From Candidatus Thiodictyon syntrophicum (GTDB lineage: Bacteria; Pseudomonadota; Gammaproteobacteria; Chromatiales; Chromatiaceae), in the NCBI RefSeq assembly GCF_002813775.1, contig NZ_CP020370.1, positions 2,815,501-2,879,500 of the forward strand: a DNA stretch of 64,000 nucleotides, read 5' to 3'. A model generated the notes under the pieces. That model searched no databases and had not been told where the DNA came from. It worked only from the letters and a program-made list of their open reading frames with translations. Every line of letters begins with the position of its first letter. Within the stretch, counting starts at the first letter, position 1. The translations under genes were made by a program, and so were the position numbers. Shown here piece by piece: positions 24,824-33,368 of this stretch.

Positions 24824-25141
24824 TCAGGGGATGTAGCCCGGGGCGTTCGGCCCAAGGTTCTTCTCGCCGTGGATGGCCGCGTCGCGAGGGTCGACCGTCA
24901 CCTGCGGCACGCCGCCCTCATTGGTGGTGCCGTCGCTGAAATCCTGGACGTCCTCGCCGATGGCCGGTCCGCCGCGTCCTTGCGGGCCCGGCTCGATGAC
25001 CTGGCGGACGTCCACCTCGATCCCCTGGGTGGTGACGATCTCCTCGGCGGCGGCCCCGGCGGCGGTCAGACCGAGCGCCAGCAGCAGGGGCCCGACGGCG
25101 GCGAATGTCAGGTTCTTGGGGCTCGGGTTGTTGGATGTCAC
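24824..25141 (-). CDS. Small secreted protein of unknown function
   Basis: 105 residues. A signal peptide (LTFAAVGPLLLALGLTAAGAAAEE, A-x-A site) is followed by a short acidic mature part (IVTTQGIEVDVRQVIEP, DVQDFSDGTTNEGGVPQVTV). No cysteines and no family recognised. An AGGAGG-like stretch just upstream of the start supports expression. Probably periplasmic. Confidence 0.65.
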   Translation of the reverse strand: MTSNNPSPKNLTFAAVGPLLLALGLTAAGAAAEEIVTTQGIEVDVRQVIEPGPQGRGGPAIGEDVQDFSDGTTNEGGVPQVTVDPRDAAIHGEKNLGPNAPGYIP

Positions 25142-25382
25142 TTTGCACCTCCTGGGTTGATCGAGCGAAGGAGGCAGAATGTAGCCCGAAACCAGGATGC
25201 GCGACAGCCCAAGTTGCCCTGGTGCGCGCCGAACGCGTGGGACAACCCGTCGTCGCCGCCCCGCCCCGCGGCGGTCAAGGCGCTACCTTGAGGGAGGGAC
25301 CCGGCGGGGGCGGCTTCAGCCGCGCCGGAGCCCTCCGGGCGCCGCGCAACGGCGCCGGACACCGGCAGTTGCGTGGCCGCCC

Positions 25383-25586
<204 letters not shown>

Positions 25587-25712
25587 CCCACGGTGCCTGC
25601 GGTAACGTCGCGGCGCACCGAAGCAATGTCGGCTGCCGGGTCGATCGGTGAGTGCCAACGGTGACTGGAACCCCGGCCGTCCGTTGTTGCAGTAACGGCA
25701 AGGCCCAATGAT

Positions 25713-26192
25713 ATGAGCGACATCAGCGAACTTTACCGCAGCGATTATTCCGCATGGGCGCAGCGCAATGCCGCGCTGCTGCGTGCCGGTGACTTCGCGG
25801 CACTGGATATCGCGCACCTGTTGGAAGAACTCGACGACATGGGAAAGAGCGAGCAGCGGGAGCTGGAAAATCGCCTGACGATGCTGCTCGCCCATTTGCT
25901 GAAATGGGAATATCAGTTGCCGACCCTCTCCGCCCGCTGGCGGGAATTCGACGGGCGCAGTTGGCGTGCGACCATCATCGCGCAGCGTGACCGCCTCGCC
26001 AAGCGGCTGAGCAAGTCCCCGGGCCTGCAGGCCAGCCTTCCGGCCACGCTTGCCGAGGCCTATGACGATGCCGCCCGGTTGGCGAGCAAAGAGACGCAAC
26101 TGCCGCGCGCGACCTTTCCCGCCACATGCCCCTACAGCATTGCGCAGATCCTGGACGACGGGTTTTATCCCGGTCCTGAGGCATCGCCGTGA
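25713..26192 (+). CDS. DUF29 family protein
   Basis: 159 residues matching the DUF29 pattern: an N-terminal SELYRSDYSAWAQRNAALLR, the core DIAHLLEELDDMGKSEQREL, LLAHLLKWEYQ, and C-terminal FPATCPYSIAQILDDGFYP. Function unknown; the family is common in cyanobacteria and purple bacteria and often lies near mobile elements. Here it lies between the two MITE copies. A second member is at 54385-54822. Confidence 0.85.
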   Translation: MSDISELYRSDYSAWAQRNAALLRAGDFAALDIAHLLEELDDMGKSEQRELENRLTMLLAHLLKWEYQLPTLSARWREFDGRSWRATIIAQRDRLAKRLSKSPGLQASLPATLAEAYDDAARLASKETQLPRATFPATCPYSIAQILDDGFYPGPEASP

Positions 26193-26349
26193 GCCGGGCT
26201 GTTCCGGCGCCCGCGGCTACCCTTCACGTCCACGCGAGCCTGGGGATGGCGATGAACCCTCTTCGGAGGGCGCCTGCTCTCGCGGCGTATTGCCACGCAA
26301 TCGTCGTAGTGGCGCAACGGGCCGCGGCTGCTCAGGCGCTAGAGAACGG

Positions 26350-26682
26350 CTATCGGTTTGCCAGCTCAAGGATCTCCTCTCCCATCAAGGAACACCCGTT
26401 CGGCATGACAGAAAAGATGAAGCGCATCCGGTACCTGCCATGGGGACTGACATAAGCGTCAATCTCCAGGACGGTGAATGTCTGCTTTGGATTCGCCGGA
26501 TTGCGCAGCGGTGATTTCAGTCTCGGACCTTCAAAGCCCATGCGCTCTTCAAACCCTTTGCCCAGGTGAAAGGCGAGTAGCTGCGGGGCCCGCTCCTGCG
26601 CCTGTGCGGCACAGGGCGGCTCAGCGGCCCGTGCGGACAAGCAGCCGGATTGCAGCAGGAGTGCGCAGATCAGGTGTTTCAT
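26350..26682 (-). CDS. Small exported protein of unknown function
   Basis: 110 residues. Signal peptide MKHLICALLLQSGCLSARAAE, then a mature part with ~85 residues (LLAFHLGKGFEERMGFEG, KQTFTVLEIDAYVSPHGRYR, FIFSVMPNGCSLMGEEILEL) and two cysteines. It resembles small periplasmic proteins of unknown role. No partner gene is seen. Confidence 0.65.
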   Translation of the reverse strand: MKHLICALLLQSGCLSARAAEPPCAAQAQERAPQLLAFHLGKGFEERMGFEGPRLKSPLRNPANPKQTFTVLEIDAYVSPHGRYRMRFIFSVMPNGCSLMGEEILELANR

Positions 26683-26823
26683 CGTTGGGTTTCGCTCGAA
26701 ACGTCAAACGGCGGGGCTGGTGACGCGCCGCCTCACACTTATTGGGTTTCCGGTTGAAACTTCAAGACCTGGTCAGCGTTCAACGCCGCGACCAGCCCTG
26801 GCTCGGGGCTTGTCCTCATCTGG

Positions 26824-26924
26824 CTCCCACGCTCCAGCGTGGGAGCAAGAGCGGGCGCTCCGCGTCCGGTCGGTAGCCTGGACGCGGAGCGCCCGCCCGG
26901 TATTCCCACGCAGGAGCGTGGGAA
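26824..26924. repeat. Composite palindromic repeat
   Basis: Nested pairs: outer CTCCCACGCTCCAGCGTGGG (26824-26843) and TTCCCACGCAGGAGCGTGGG (26903-26922), inner GGGCGCTCCGCGTCC (26853-26867) and GGACGCGGAGCGCCC (26880-26894). The whole can fold back on itself. Related copies at 23234-23338 and 55036-55084. Confidence 0.8.
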
Positions 26925-26984
26925 CGAGAAGAATACTTGCATAGTCTCGGGGCCTGGGAACAAGAAAGACGAAAAGATGATTTG

Positions 26985-27545
26985 TCATGTTAGGAACCTG
27001 CCAATCATCTTCTGAAACTCGGCCTTCGATGCCAGGCACAGCAGCCCAGGGTTGGCGTCGTGATTGGCGTCGGCCAGGTGTTTGCGGAAGCGCTCCCCGG
27101 CCTTGCCGATCTGGGGCGCAACCTCGGTCAGCCAGATAGCGGTTTCAACGGCTTCGATCTGGCAGAAGAAGGGGCGCAGGCCGCTGAACGGGTGATGCCG
27201 CCAGTAAGTCAGTAGGCGCGCCGTCTCCGGGGTGACCCGCCGGTGGTTGGGATCGGGGTCCAGCCGCCAGCGGTCGACCTTCCGGCGGACGGCGTTGATG
27301 ACGGCGGTGCGGTCGTAGCGCTGGGTCTGCGTGCTCAGTCCCTTGCCGTCATCGAAGAGCAGCTCACCCTGCTTGGGTGCGCCCTGCTGCTTTCGCGGCT
27401 TGGGGATCGGGGTGATGAAGTCCGCGCAACGCCGGGTTTCGAGGGTCTTCCGGGTCGGTTGGCCCCGATCGTCCAGTTCCCAGTGGCGGGCCGGGCAGGC
27501 GTAGGGCGAGTTGAGGATCGGCCGGTCGACGAAGGGGTTGCTCAC
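26985..27545 (-). pseudogene. Truncated 5' end of a type III-like restriction enzyme (BPTD_3080 type)
   Basis: 186 codons. The N-terminus MSNPFVDRPILNSPYACPAR, HWELDDRGQPT, then KVDRWRLDPDPNHRRVTPET, ARLLTYWRHHPFSGLRPFFC, QIEAVETAIWLTEVAPQIGK and FRKHLADANHDANPGLLCLA match, from memory, the start of large (about 1,000-residue) DEAD-type restriction endonucleases. In the intact family the next residues lead into the Walker A motif. Here the frame ends 15 residues later (ASKAEFQKMIGRFLT), so all helicase and nuclease parts are gone. It lies 79 bases from the MITE. Confidence 0.7.
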
Positions 27546-27624
27546 GGGGGTTACCTGGCGTTCACATCCGGCGAAGGTGGAGAATACACGACCCTGGGTA
27601 TGGGAGGGTGTTCCGGATAGCGCC

Positions 27625-27863
27625 GGGCGCGATCAGAACTGATGTGTTAGCGCACATCTCGTGGGGTACGCATCGCGTACCCGCCAAGCTGCGGCGACCG
27701 CCGGAGCCGGGTACGCGATGCGCCTGCAGCTACCGGACGTTTCCACGGACCGGGCGTCGTTGTCGTTGTCGTTGTCGTGATCGTGGTCGGATTGTTCGAT
27801 TACGACAACGACAACGATAGCGTACCCGGGATCTCGGTCACCACATCAGTTCTGATCGCACCC
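27625..27863. mobile_element. MITE-like element with terminal inverted repeats
   Basis: 239 bp bounded by inverted GCGATCAGAACTGATGTG (left 27629-27646; right, inverted, 27842-27859), flanked on each side by GGGC/GGGT. No coding capacity. It contains a REP-like GTACGCATCGCGTACC palindrome and a TCGTTGTC / ACGACAAC inverted iteration (about 27756-27818). A second, inverted and shortened copy is at 25383-25586. Confidence 0.8.
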
Positions 27864-27979
27864 GATGGTGCCGTCGCGCTGCGCCCTGCATCTTCGGCCG
27901 GTTCCGCGGTTAAACTGGCGGGTCTGCGACGCGCATCGCCCCGACCAACACCAGACCAGCGAGACAGCAAGGCCACCAG

Positions 27980-28852
27980 ATGACAAAACTCAAACTCGGT
28001 ATCCCCAAGGGCAGCCTGGAGGAGGCGACCCTGGCCCTCTTCAAGCAGGCGGGCTGGACCATCGCCCCGCGCTCGCGCAACTACTATCCGGAGGTCGACG
28101 ACCCGGAACTGGCCTGCGCCCTGGTGCGCGCCCAGGAGATGGCCCCCTATGTGGCCAGCGGTACCCTGGACCTGGGGCTGACCGGGCTCGACTGGATCCT
28201 GGAGACCGAGGCCCAGGTGGCGGAGGTCTGTACCCTCACCTATTCAAAGAGTTCCAATCAGCCCAGCCGCTGGGTACTCCTGGTGCGGGAGGAGTCGCCG
28301 GTGCGCTCGCTGGCGGATCTGGACGGCTGCAAGGTGGCCACTGAGCTGGTGGGCTTCACCCGCCGCTATTTCGCTGAGCACGGGGTGCGCGCCACGGTGG
28401 AGTTCAGTTGGGGGGCGACCGAGGCCAAGGTGGTCGAGGGCCTGGTGGACGCGGCGGTGGAGATCACCGAGACCGGCAGCACCATCCGCGCCCACGGGCT
28501 GCGGATCGTGGAGGACCTGCTGTTCACCGAGACCCGCCTGATCGCCAACCCGGCGGCCATGGCCGACCCCGCCAAGCGGGCCAAGATCGACCAGATCGCC
28601 ATGATGCTCCAGGCCGCGCTGGCGGCGCGCCACAAGGTGGCGCTCAAGCTCAACTGCCGCGCCGCCCAGATCGACGCGATCGTGGCCCTGCTGCCGAGCC
28701 TGCACGCCCCCACGGTAAGCCACCTCTATGACCGCGAATGGCTGGCGGTGGAGACCATCGTCGATACCGCGTCCGTGCGGGTGCTGATCCCGCGCCTGCG
28801 CGCCGCCGGGGCCGAGGGCATTCTGGAATACGAACTGCGCAAGATGCTCTAG
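27980..28852 (+). CDS. hisG: ATP phosphoribosyltransferase, long form HisG
   Basis: 290 residues. Catalyses the first step of histidine synthesis, joining ATP and PRPP. Start LKLGIPKGSLEEATLALFKQ; signature ETGSTIRAHGLRIVEDLLFT at about residue 155-175; C-terminal regulatory (ACT-like) domain at ~215-290 (HKVALKLNCRAAQIDAIVAL), making it the long, hexameric, feedback-inhibited type that needs no HisZ. ATG at 27980 with GAGACAGCAAGG upstream. No other his genes adjacent. Confidence 0.95.
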   Translation: MTKLKLGIPKGSLEEATLALFKQAGWTIAPRSRNYYPEVDDPELACALVRAQEMAPYVASGTLDLGLTGLDWILETEAQVAEVCTLTYSKSSNQPSRWVLLVREESPVRSLADLDGCKVATELVGFTRRYFAEHGVRATVEFSWGATEAKVVEGLVDAAVEITETGSTIRAHGLRIVEDLLFTETRLIANPAAMADPAKRAKIDQIAMMLQAALAARHKVALKLNCRAAQIDAIVALLPSLHAPTVSHLYDREWLAVETIVDTASVRVLIPRLRAAGAEGILEYELRKML

Positions 28853-28854
28853 TT

Positions 28855-28882
28855 CGCGGTCGCCGCAGTAGCGGCGACCGCG
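28855..28882 (+). terminator. Terminator hairpin after hisG
   Basis: CGCGGTCGCCGC-AGTA-GCGGCGACCGCG: a perfect 12-bp stem with a 4-base loop, two bases after the hisG stop, followed by TTCGTTAGTCGTTTT. A good intrinsic terminator, though the T-run is interrupted. Confidence 0.8.
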
Positions 28883-28952
28883 TTCGTTAGTCGTTTTGAG
28901 GCCTCGAGACGGTGCAGCGGCGTCGCGCGGCGGCGCCCGCGGGCGGGCGCGG

Positions 28953-29095
28953 GGCCGGCTGAAGCCGCGACCTCCTGGGCGATCAGGCCCGAACTGGAGG
29001 TCGAGGCTTCAGCCGGACGGGGGCGCCAAAGTCGCGCCGGGAATTCTTGCACCGTCTCTGCGCGTGGGGGTCTCGTAGGGTCCGCTGTGCGGACC
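28953..29095. repeat. GGCTGAAGCC repeat pair and single REP
   Basis: GGCCGGCTGAAGCCGCGACC (from 28953) and GAGGTCGAGGCTTCAGCCGG (ending at about 29018) face each other. At 29075-29095 is a solitary REP of the GTAGGGT family with the arms TCCGC/GCGGA, ten bases from the stop codon of the glycosyltransferase gene. Confidence 0.75.
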
Positions 29096-29104
29096 GGTGC
29101 CCTA

Positions 29105-30181
29105 TCAGCCCCGCAGCCAGGGTTCCAGCAAATCCGCACTCTCCTCGATCCCGCCAGGCGCCACCGGCGCCGGCCGCCCGGCGGCCAGCAGCGCCGCGAT
29201 CGGCTCGGCCACCCGCCCGGCCGCGAAGTCCGCTAGACTCAGCTCCCGCGTGGGGACCACCGTCCCCAGCCAGGCATCGAGCGCCGCCGCCTCCGGCCAG
29301 TCCTCACGGGGCAGGTGCAGTACCGGCACGCCGTTGCAGGCGGCCTCGGCATAGGTGCCATACCCGGGCTTGCCCAGGATCAGGTCGACCGAGCCCAGTA
29401 CGTCCAGCACCTCGAGCCCGTGCTCGCCCAGGGCCGCGGCGTCGCGCCGGCGCGGTCCCGGGAGGTCCTGCACCAACCAGTGGACTTGGTCCTGCTCCGG
29501 CCAGTCCCGCAAGGGGTCGAGACCCTCGAAGCCGCCGAACTGCATCAGCGCCAGCGGCCGGTCCGCGGGACAACCGAAGCGCCGCCGCAGCTCGGCCCGG
29601 CGGTCCGGAGCGCGGCGGGCGATGGGGCCGACAGTCCGCGCGTTCGGCAGCCACTGCATCGCCATGGCGGGCACCGGGCGGATGAACAGGTCCGCCTGCG
29701 CATAGACCCGCCGCAGATGCGCGAGGAGCGCGTCCGGCACCTGGTCGCGCAGCGGGCACTCGCGCAGGATGTCGTACCAGGTGAAGGAGCACAGTCCCAC
29801 CGCCGGGATGCCGAGCCGCCGCGCCGCCTCCAGCGGCAGCCAGGGCACGTCGGCCAGCACCAGGTCCGGCGCCAGGTCGCGCAGGGTCGCCAGTTGGCGT
29901 TGCAGATGCCGCTCGTAGTCGGCCTCGAACGCGATCTGGGCGGCCAGGCTCTCCTCCCAGCGGGTGACCAGGGGTCCGTCCATGATGAGCCCCGGGTCGG
30001 CGGGTTCATGCAGTAGGGTAAATCCCGGCGGCAGCCGACGGCGGGCCAAGGCGGGGTCGATGTCCGACTGGAGTGTCACCCGCAGCCCCGGCACCCGCCG
30101 GGCGAGGGCCTCCACCACCGGCGATGACTGGGCCAGGTGCCCATAGCCATGGGCGGTGACGGCGAGCAAGAGGTGGGGCAT
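29105..30181 (-). CDS. GT-B glycosyltransferase-like protein
   Basis: 358 residues in a MurG/UGT-like two-domain fold. N-terminal LLLAVTAHGYGHLAQSSPVV (the GHxx loop) is followed by LVLADVPWLPLEAARRLGIP. The C-terminal half has LALMQFGGFEGLDPL and the donor-sugar signature DLILGKPGYGTYAEAACNG, then VPVLHLPREDWPEAAALDAW. No membrane segment, so cytoplasmic. Substrate unknown; related proteins are annotated as hypothetical or glycosyl transferases. Monocistronic. Confidence 0.75.
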   Translation of the reverse strand: MPHLLLAVTAHGYGHLAQSSPVVEALARRVPGLRVTLQSDIDPALARRRLPPGFTLLHEPADPGLIMDGPLVTRWEESLAAQIAFEADYERHLQRQLATLRDLAPDLVLADVPWLPLEAARRLGIPAVGLCSFTWYDILRECPLRDQVPDALLAHLRRVYAQADLFIRPVPAMAMQWLPNARTVGPIARRAPDRRAELRRRFGCPADRPLALMQFGGFEGLDPLRDWPEQDQVHWLVQDLPGPRRRDAAALGEHGLEVLDVLGSVDLILGKPGYGTYAEAACNGVPVLHLPREDWPEAAALDAWLGTVVPTRELSLADFAAGRVAEPIAALLAAGRPAPVAPGGIEESADLLEPWLRG

Positions 30182-30285
30182 GGGGAGGAGCGCTCCGGTG
30201 GGTTGGCGCCCAGGTTACCAGGCTTCCTGGCGGGCGGGGCCGCTTTGGTATACTTTGTCCATTCTCATCCGCACCGAGATTTACC

Positions 30286-30540
30286 ATGTTGACCGTAACT
30301 GCGACTGAGCTGCAACGGCATTTCGGGCGTTATCGGGGCAGTGCCCTGCGGGAGCCGGTGGCGATCACCGCGGACGGCCGAGAGAACCTGGTCCTGCTTT
30401 CCGCGGAAGAATACCGACGGCTAAAGCGCCGGGATCAAGAGGCATTGTCGGTGGAGTCGCTGAGCGACGCCGAGCTGACGGCGATTACCCAGGCCCGAGT
30501 ACCGGAATCCTACGCGCACCTCGACAGCGAACTGGACTGA
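30286..30540 (+). CDS. Phd/YefM-family antitoxin
   Basis: 84 residues: MLTVTATELQRHFGRYRGSA, then PVAITADGRENLVLLSAEEY is the Phd/YefM DNA-binding fold; an acidic flexible tail (VESLSDAELTAIT, YAHLDSELD) follows. The stop is five bases before the toxin gene start. Family proteins neutralise the toxin and repress their own operon. Confidence 0.88.
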   Translation: MLTVTATELQRHFGRYRGSALREPVAITADGRENLVLLSAEEYRRLKRRDQEALSVESLSDAELTAITQARVPESYAHLDSELD

Positions 30541-30545
30541 CGCCG

Positions 30546-30983
30546 GTGCCCCTGCCCGAGCCCCATCCGGGACTGGTCATCGGCTACCGCTACCTGTGGG
30601 ACGCCGAGGCGCAGGCGGGACATGAAGAGGGTCGTAAGAATCGTCCCTGCATTGTCGTCCTCACGGTGATGCAAGCGCAGGGTGGGCCGGTCGTCACGGT
30701 CGCGCCCATTACCCATGCGGCGCCCCGGGACCCGGATTGCGCGGTCGAGGTCCCTCTGTCGACCAAACGGCGGTTGGGACTCGACGCGGAACGCTCCTGG
30801 GTCTTGGTGTCAGAGGTCAATCGATTCGTCTGGCCCGGTCCCGACCTGGTGCCGATCTCGCGTGCCGCGCCCGGGCGGTACGACTACGGTGTCCTACCGC
30901 CGCGCCTGTTCGCCCAGGTTGTCGAGCGGCTTGTCACCGTCGCGCGATCACGGAAGGCGAAAACGGACGTTCGCACCGACTGA
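30546..30983 (+). CDS. PemK/MazF-like toxin
   Basis: 145 residues from the GTG at 30546. MazF/PemK-type endoribonuclease core: GLVIGYRYLWDAE, EEGRKNRPCIVVLTVM (the GR..RP.VV motif) and VVTVAPITHA. A long variable C-terminal half (SWVLVSEVNRFVWPGPDLVP) is common in this subgroup. Cotranscribed with the Phd-type antitoxin just upstream. Confidence 0.82.
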   Translation: MPLPEPHPGLVIGYRYLWDAEAQAGHEEGRKNRPCIVVLTVMQAQGGPVVTVAPITHAAPRDPDCAVEVPLSTKRRLGLDAERSWVLVSEVNRFVWPGPDLVPISRAAPGRYDYGVLPPRLFAQVVERLVTVARSRKAKTDVRTD

Positions 30984-31151
30984 GCGGGTGAACGAGCAGG
31001 GCGAAGCGGTCAGCGCGTCTCTTGGGCGCAAGGACTCCCGGGCGGTGTGGGACGCGGTTGCAAACCCCGTCGCGCCGAGCGTCACGAGAAAATCGCCCAA
31101 GTCTGGGGATATACTGGGCCAAGCCGACCGCCAGTGACGAGTCCAACCGAC

Positions 31152-31397
31152 ATGTATCAAGACCATCTGTTGCAACGCATCACCACCCGCCCCGATGTAT
31201 TTGGCGGCAAGCCGATCATCCGCGACCTGCGCATTTCGGTCGAGTTGGTCTTGAGCCTCTTGGCACAAGGGGAGTCCTATGCGTCGATCCTCGACGACTA
31301 CCCAGGACTGGACCAGGCCGACATCAATGCCTGTCTCGCCTATGCCCATGCGGTCGTTGCCCATGACCGCATCGATCGCATCGCGGTTGCCGGGTGA
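31152..31397 (+). CDS. DUF433 antitoxin
   Basis: 81 residues from the ATG at 31152. DUF433 pattern: ITTRPDVFGGKPIIRDLRIS, VELVLSLLAQGESYASILDD, YPGLDQADINACLAYAHAVV. DUF433 proteins are winged-helix antitoxins that pair with DUF5615 PIN-like toxins (VapB45/VapC45 type). The stop overlaps the toxin's GTG start (GTGA). Confidence 0.88.
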   Translation: MYQDHLLQRITTRPDVFGGKPIIRDLRISVELVLSLLAQGESYASILDDYPGLDQADINACLAYAHAVVAHDRIDRIAVAG

Positions 31398-31750
31398 AGT
31401 TCCTGGTTGACCGTTGTGCCGGGCACCGTCTCGCGCAATGGCTGCGTGGGCAGGGCCACGACGTGCGTGAGGCGACCGAGGTCAGCCCGGACCCCGGCGA
31501 CCAGGCGTTGTTGCGCTGGGCGGTCCGCGAGGGCCGCGTGCTCGTCACCATCGACTGCGACTTTGGACTCCTGGTCTTCCACCGGGACGAACCCCATGCT
31601 GGGATCGTGCGCCTGCCGGATGTCCCGGCCGGGCAGCGCATCGCCCTGATGGCGCAACTGATTGAACGCTATGCGGCCGATCTTGCCGACCGGGCCATCC
31701 TCACGGTCGGGACGGAGCGCGTGCGTGTCTCGCGGACACCGCGCAACTGA
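31394..31750 (+). CDS. DUF5615 PIN-like toxin
   Basis: 118 residues from the GTG at 31394. MKFLVDRCAGHRLAQWLRGQ, HDVREATEVSPDPGDQALL, RVLVTIDCDFGLLVFHR show the Mut7-C/DUF5615 PIN-like arrangement, with Asp residues at positions 6 and about 55-57. Translationally coupled to the DUF433 antitoxin upstream. Confidence 0.86.
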   Translation: MKFLVDRCAGHRLAQWLRGQGHDVREATEVSPDPGDQALLRWAVREGRVLVTIDCDFGLLVFHRDEPHAGIVRLPDVPAGQRIALMAQLIERYAADLADRAILTVGTERVRVSRTPRN

Positions 31751-31806
31751 TCCCCCGTCGGGCTGAAACCCATCTGAGACTATGAGGCGAGGCGACCAAT
31801 AGCCTC

Positions 31807-32103
31807 CTATCGCAGCAGATACCTGTCGATGCTCATGGCGCCGTGGAAGACGCCAAGAACTTCCGCGGCATCGTGCCTGACCAGGTAGGCAATTCTGTAG
31901 TGCCCATAGAGCAGGATGCGTATTTCTCCGTCGGGGTCGTCACAGTACTTGTACCCGATGTCCGGGAACGACTTCAGGATCTGTGCTTGCTCGTAGATGC
32001 CCGCAATGACGCGGCGCGCCGCTGCCGGGTCGTCCCGAGCGATATAATCGCGGATGTCCTCAAGCCACCTGACCGCCTCGTCGGTCCATCTCAGCTCTGC
32101 CAT
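31807..32103 (-). CDS. ParE/RelE-family toxin
   Basis: 98 residues. ParE pattern: LRWTDEAVRWLEDIRDYIAR, DDPAAARRVIAGIYEQAQIL, FPDIGYKYCDDP, IRILLYGHYRIAYLVRHD. ParE toxins poison gyrase; RelE members cut mRNA; the sequence fits ParE better (no RelE-type catalytic set seen). Overlaps its antitoxin gene by 13 bases. Confidence 0.87.
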   Translation of the reverse strand: MAELRWTDEAVRWLEDIRDYIARDDPAAARRVIAGIYEQAQILKSFPDIGYKYCDDPDGEIRILLYGHYRIAYLVRHDAAEVLGVFHGAMSIDRYLLR

Positions 32104-32276
32104 TCCCCGATCCTGCGCTTGAGTTCTTCATTGGAGATGACCCTACCCTGGCGCGAGTCATCCAGTCCGCGGGTGATGGTCTGCTCGAAGGCCAATTCGC
32201 GCATGATCTCCTCATACGAGGCATCATCCGGCTGCTTGCGAATCACTTCCGCCATTTGCTCTTTGATTGCGGACAT
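32091..32276 (-). CDS. Antitoxin partner of ParE
   Basis: 61 residues from the ATG at 32276 (MSAIKEQMAEVIRKQPDDAS); the frame to 32291 adds 5 doubtful residues. Sequence EEIMRELAFEQTITRGLDDS and RVISNEELKRRIGEW is typical of small antitoxins encoded just before ParE genes. It follows an orphan HTH gene by 11 bases. Confidence 0.8.
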   Translation of the reverse strand: MSAIKEQMAEVIRKQPDDASYEEIMRELAFEQTITRGLDDSRQGRVISNEELKRRIGEWQS

Positions 32277-32287
32277 TGGACACCTCG

Positions 32288-32629
32288 TCAATCGTCATGG
32301 ATAAAGATTTCATCGTACAGTGTGCACAAGCCGCCGTCCGTGCCAAGCTCCAACAGCCCAAGATCGACCAGATTGGTCACATCTCTATGCACATTCGTAT
32401 AGTCCCGGCCCAGCGCGTTGACGAGTTGCCGAATCGAGATCCCATCATGGGCCGCGACCTGGCGCAGCAGGTCGAGTCGCTTCTTGGTGATCGTCGAGAA
32501 CAGCTCGTGCAGACTGCCGAAGGCGAGTCTGGGTGTCACCGCTTCCCCGGTCTCGAGCGCGTGCCATACTTCGGCACAGGCGCGCAATGCGGCATCCGGC
32601 CTCAACACGCTGATCTCGATTTTATTCAT
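32288..32629 (-). CDS. HTH protein, HVO_A0114/TumA-like, probably an orphan antitoxin
   Basis: 113 residues from the second ATG (32629), chosen over 32635 because GAG lies upstream and TAATG couples it to the preceding stop. Winged helix: LFSTITKKRLDLLRQVAAHD, ISIRQLVNALGRDYTNVHRD, VTNLVDLGLLELGTDG. Proteins of this type are usually the antitoxin of a TumE (DUF6516) toxin encoded directly upstream. No such toxin is present; instead the remnant of a PIN gene precedes it. Confidence 0.75.
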   Translation of the reverse strand: MNKIEISVLRPDAALRACAEVWHALETGEAVTPRLAFGSLHELFSTITKKRLDLLRQVAAHDGISIRQLVNALGRDYTNVHRDVTNLVDLGLLELGTDGGLCTLYDEIFIHDD

Positions 32630-32670
32630 TACCATCTCAGGAAGACATGCGTATCCAACAACAGGGTCAT
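32629..32670 (-). pseudogene. 13-codon remnant of a PIN-domain toxin gene
   Basis: Starts in an ATGA overlap with the stop of the DUF2281 antitoxin gene and reads MTLLLDTHVFLRW then TAA. MxLLLDTHxxLW is the usual start of PIN toxins that pair with DUF2281 antitoxins. Everything after residue 13 is missing, replaced by the HTH gene, whose ATG overlaps this TAA. Confidence 0.75.
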
Positions 32671-32894
32671 TGATAGTCCTTGAAGTCTTCCAGCGGTGCG
32701 TCGAAATCCGGCGCCATCCAGACCTGCCCCCGCGCGAAGCCGGGCTGACGTGGCCCGTCGGTTACCTCAGGCCCCCCCGCGCGGCTGGATTGTCGCTCCT
32801 TCTGCTCCAGGAACTCCACGAAGTCCAACACGGTGCCGAGTGTCGGCTCCGGCAGTTGCTTGAGATGCTCGTAGACAAGTTCTGCAGTCGTCAT
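32667..32894 (-). CDS. DUF2281-type antitoxin without toxin
   Basis: 75 residues: TTAELVYEHLKQLPEPTLGT, VLDFVEFLEQKER, and the tail DFDAPLEDFKDYQ, which is the standard C-terminus of DUF2281 (VapB-like) antitoxins. The coupled PIN toxin has been reduced to 13 codons, so this antitoxin is an orphan. Confidence 0.85.
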   Translation of the reverse strand: MTTAELVYEHLKQLPEPTLGTVLDFVEFLEQKERQSSRAGGPEVTDGPRQPGFARGQVWMAPDFDAPLEDFKDYQ

Positions 32895-33110
32895 GGTTTA
32901 CACTCCGGATCGATCGGCTGTCGGCACTGGTCCCTGGTTAACAAAGCCTCGCTTGGGAACCCGAACGCGGCACCGCTGCTTCCCGAGCCGACGTCACGCG
33001 AAGTAGCGCTTCGCGGATGCGCTCTCAAGGAGACCTTGGGAACGAGCTGACAGGTTCGGGACGCGGGAAATACGCCGTCCCGGTCGAGGCTGCCGACAGG
33101 GGCAATATTC

Positions 33111-33368
33111 TCACAGTCCTGTCATCAGCGACATGGCCGCCGCCAGCTTGTCCTCGATGTCGGCGGTCCCCGGCAGTTTCACATAGTTGGGGTGCCCCTG
33201 CCACAGGTCGCCCAGCAGCAGGTCCAGTTGCCGGGCCTGATCGAGGTCCTCGGGACGGTGCGCGAGGGGGTAGCGGAGGTAGGCGTGCGGGACGCGCACC
33301 GCGGCGCTTTCCAGGTGAATGACCAGGGCGTAGCGGCGGTAGTGGTCGGCGAGGCTGGTCCCGGTCAT
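33111..33368 (-). CDS. Small protein of unknown function
   Basis: 85 residues from the ATG at 33368: MTGTSLADHYRRYALVIHLE, VPHAYLRYPLAHRPEDLDQA, LLLGDLWQGHPNYVKLPG, IEDKLAAAMSLMTG. Protein-like composition but no family recognised. It overlaps the stop of the ORF upstream by 4 bases (ATGA). It could be the end of a degraded larger gene. The ~215 bp between it and the DUF2281 gene start hold nothing recognisable. Confidence 0.45.
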   Translation of the reverse strand: MTGTSLADHYRRYALVIHLESAAVRVPHAYLRYPLAHRPEDLDQARQLDLLLGDLWQGHPNYVKLPGTADIEDKLAAAMSLMTGL

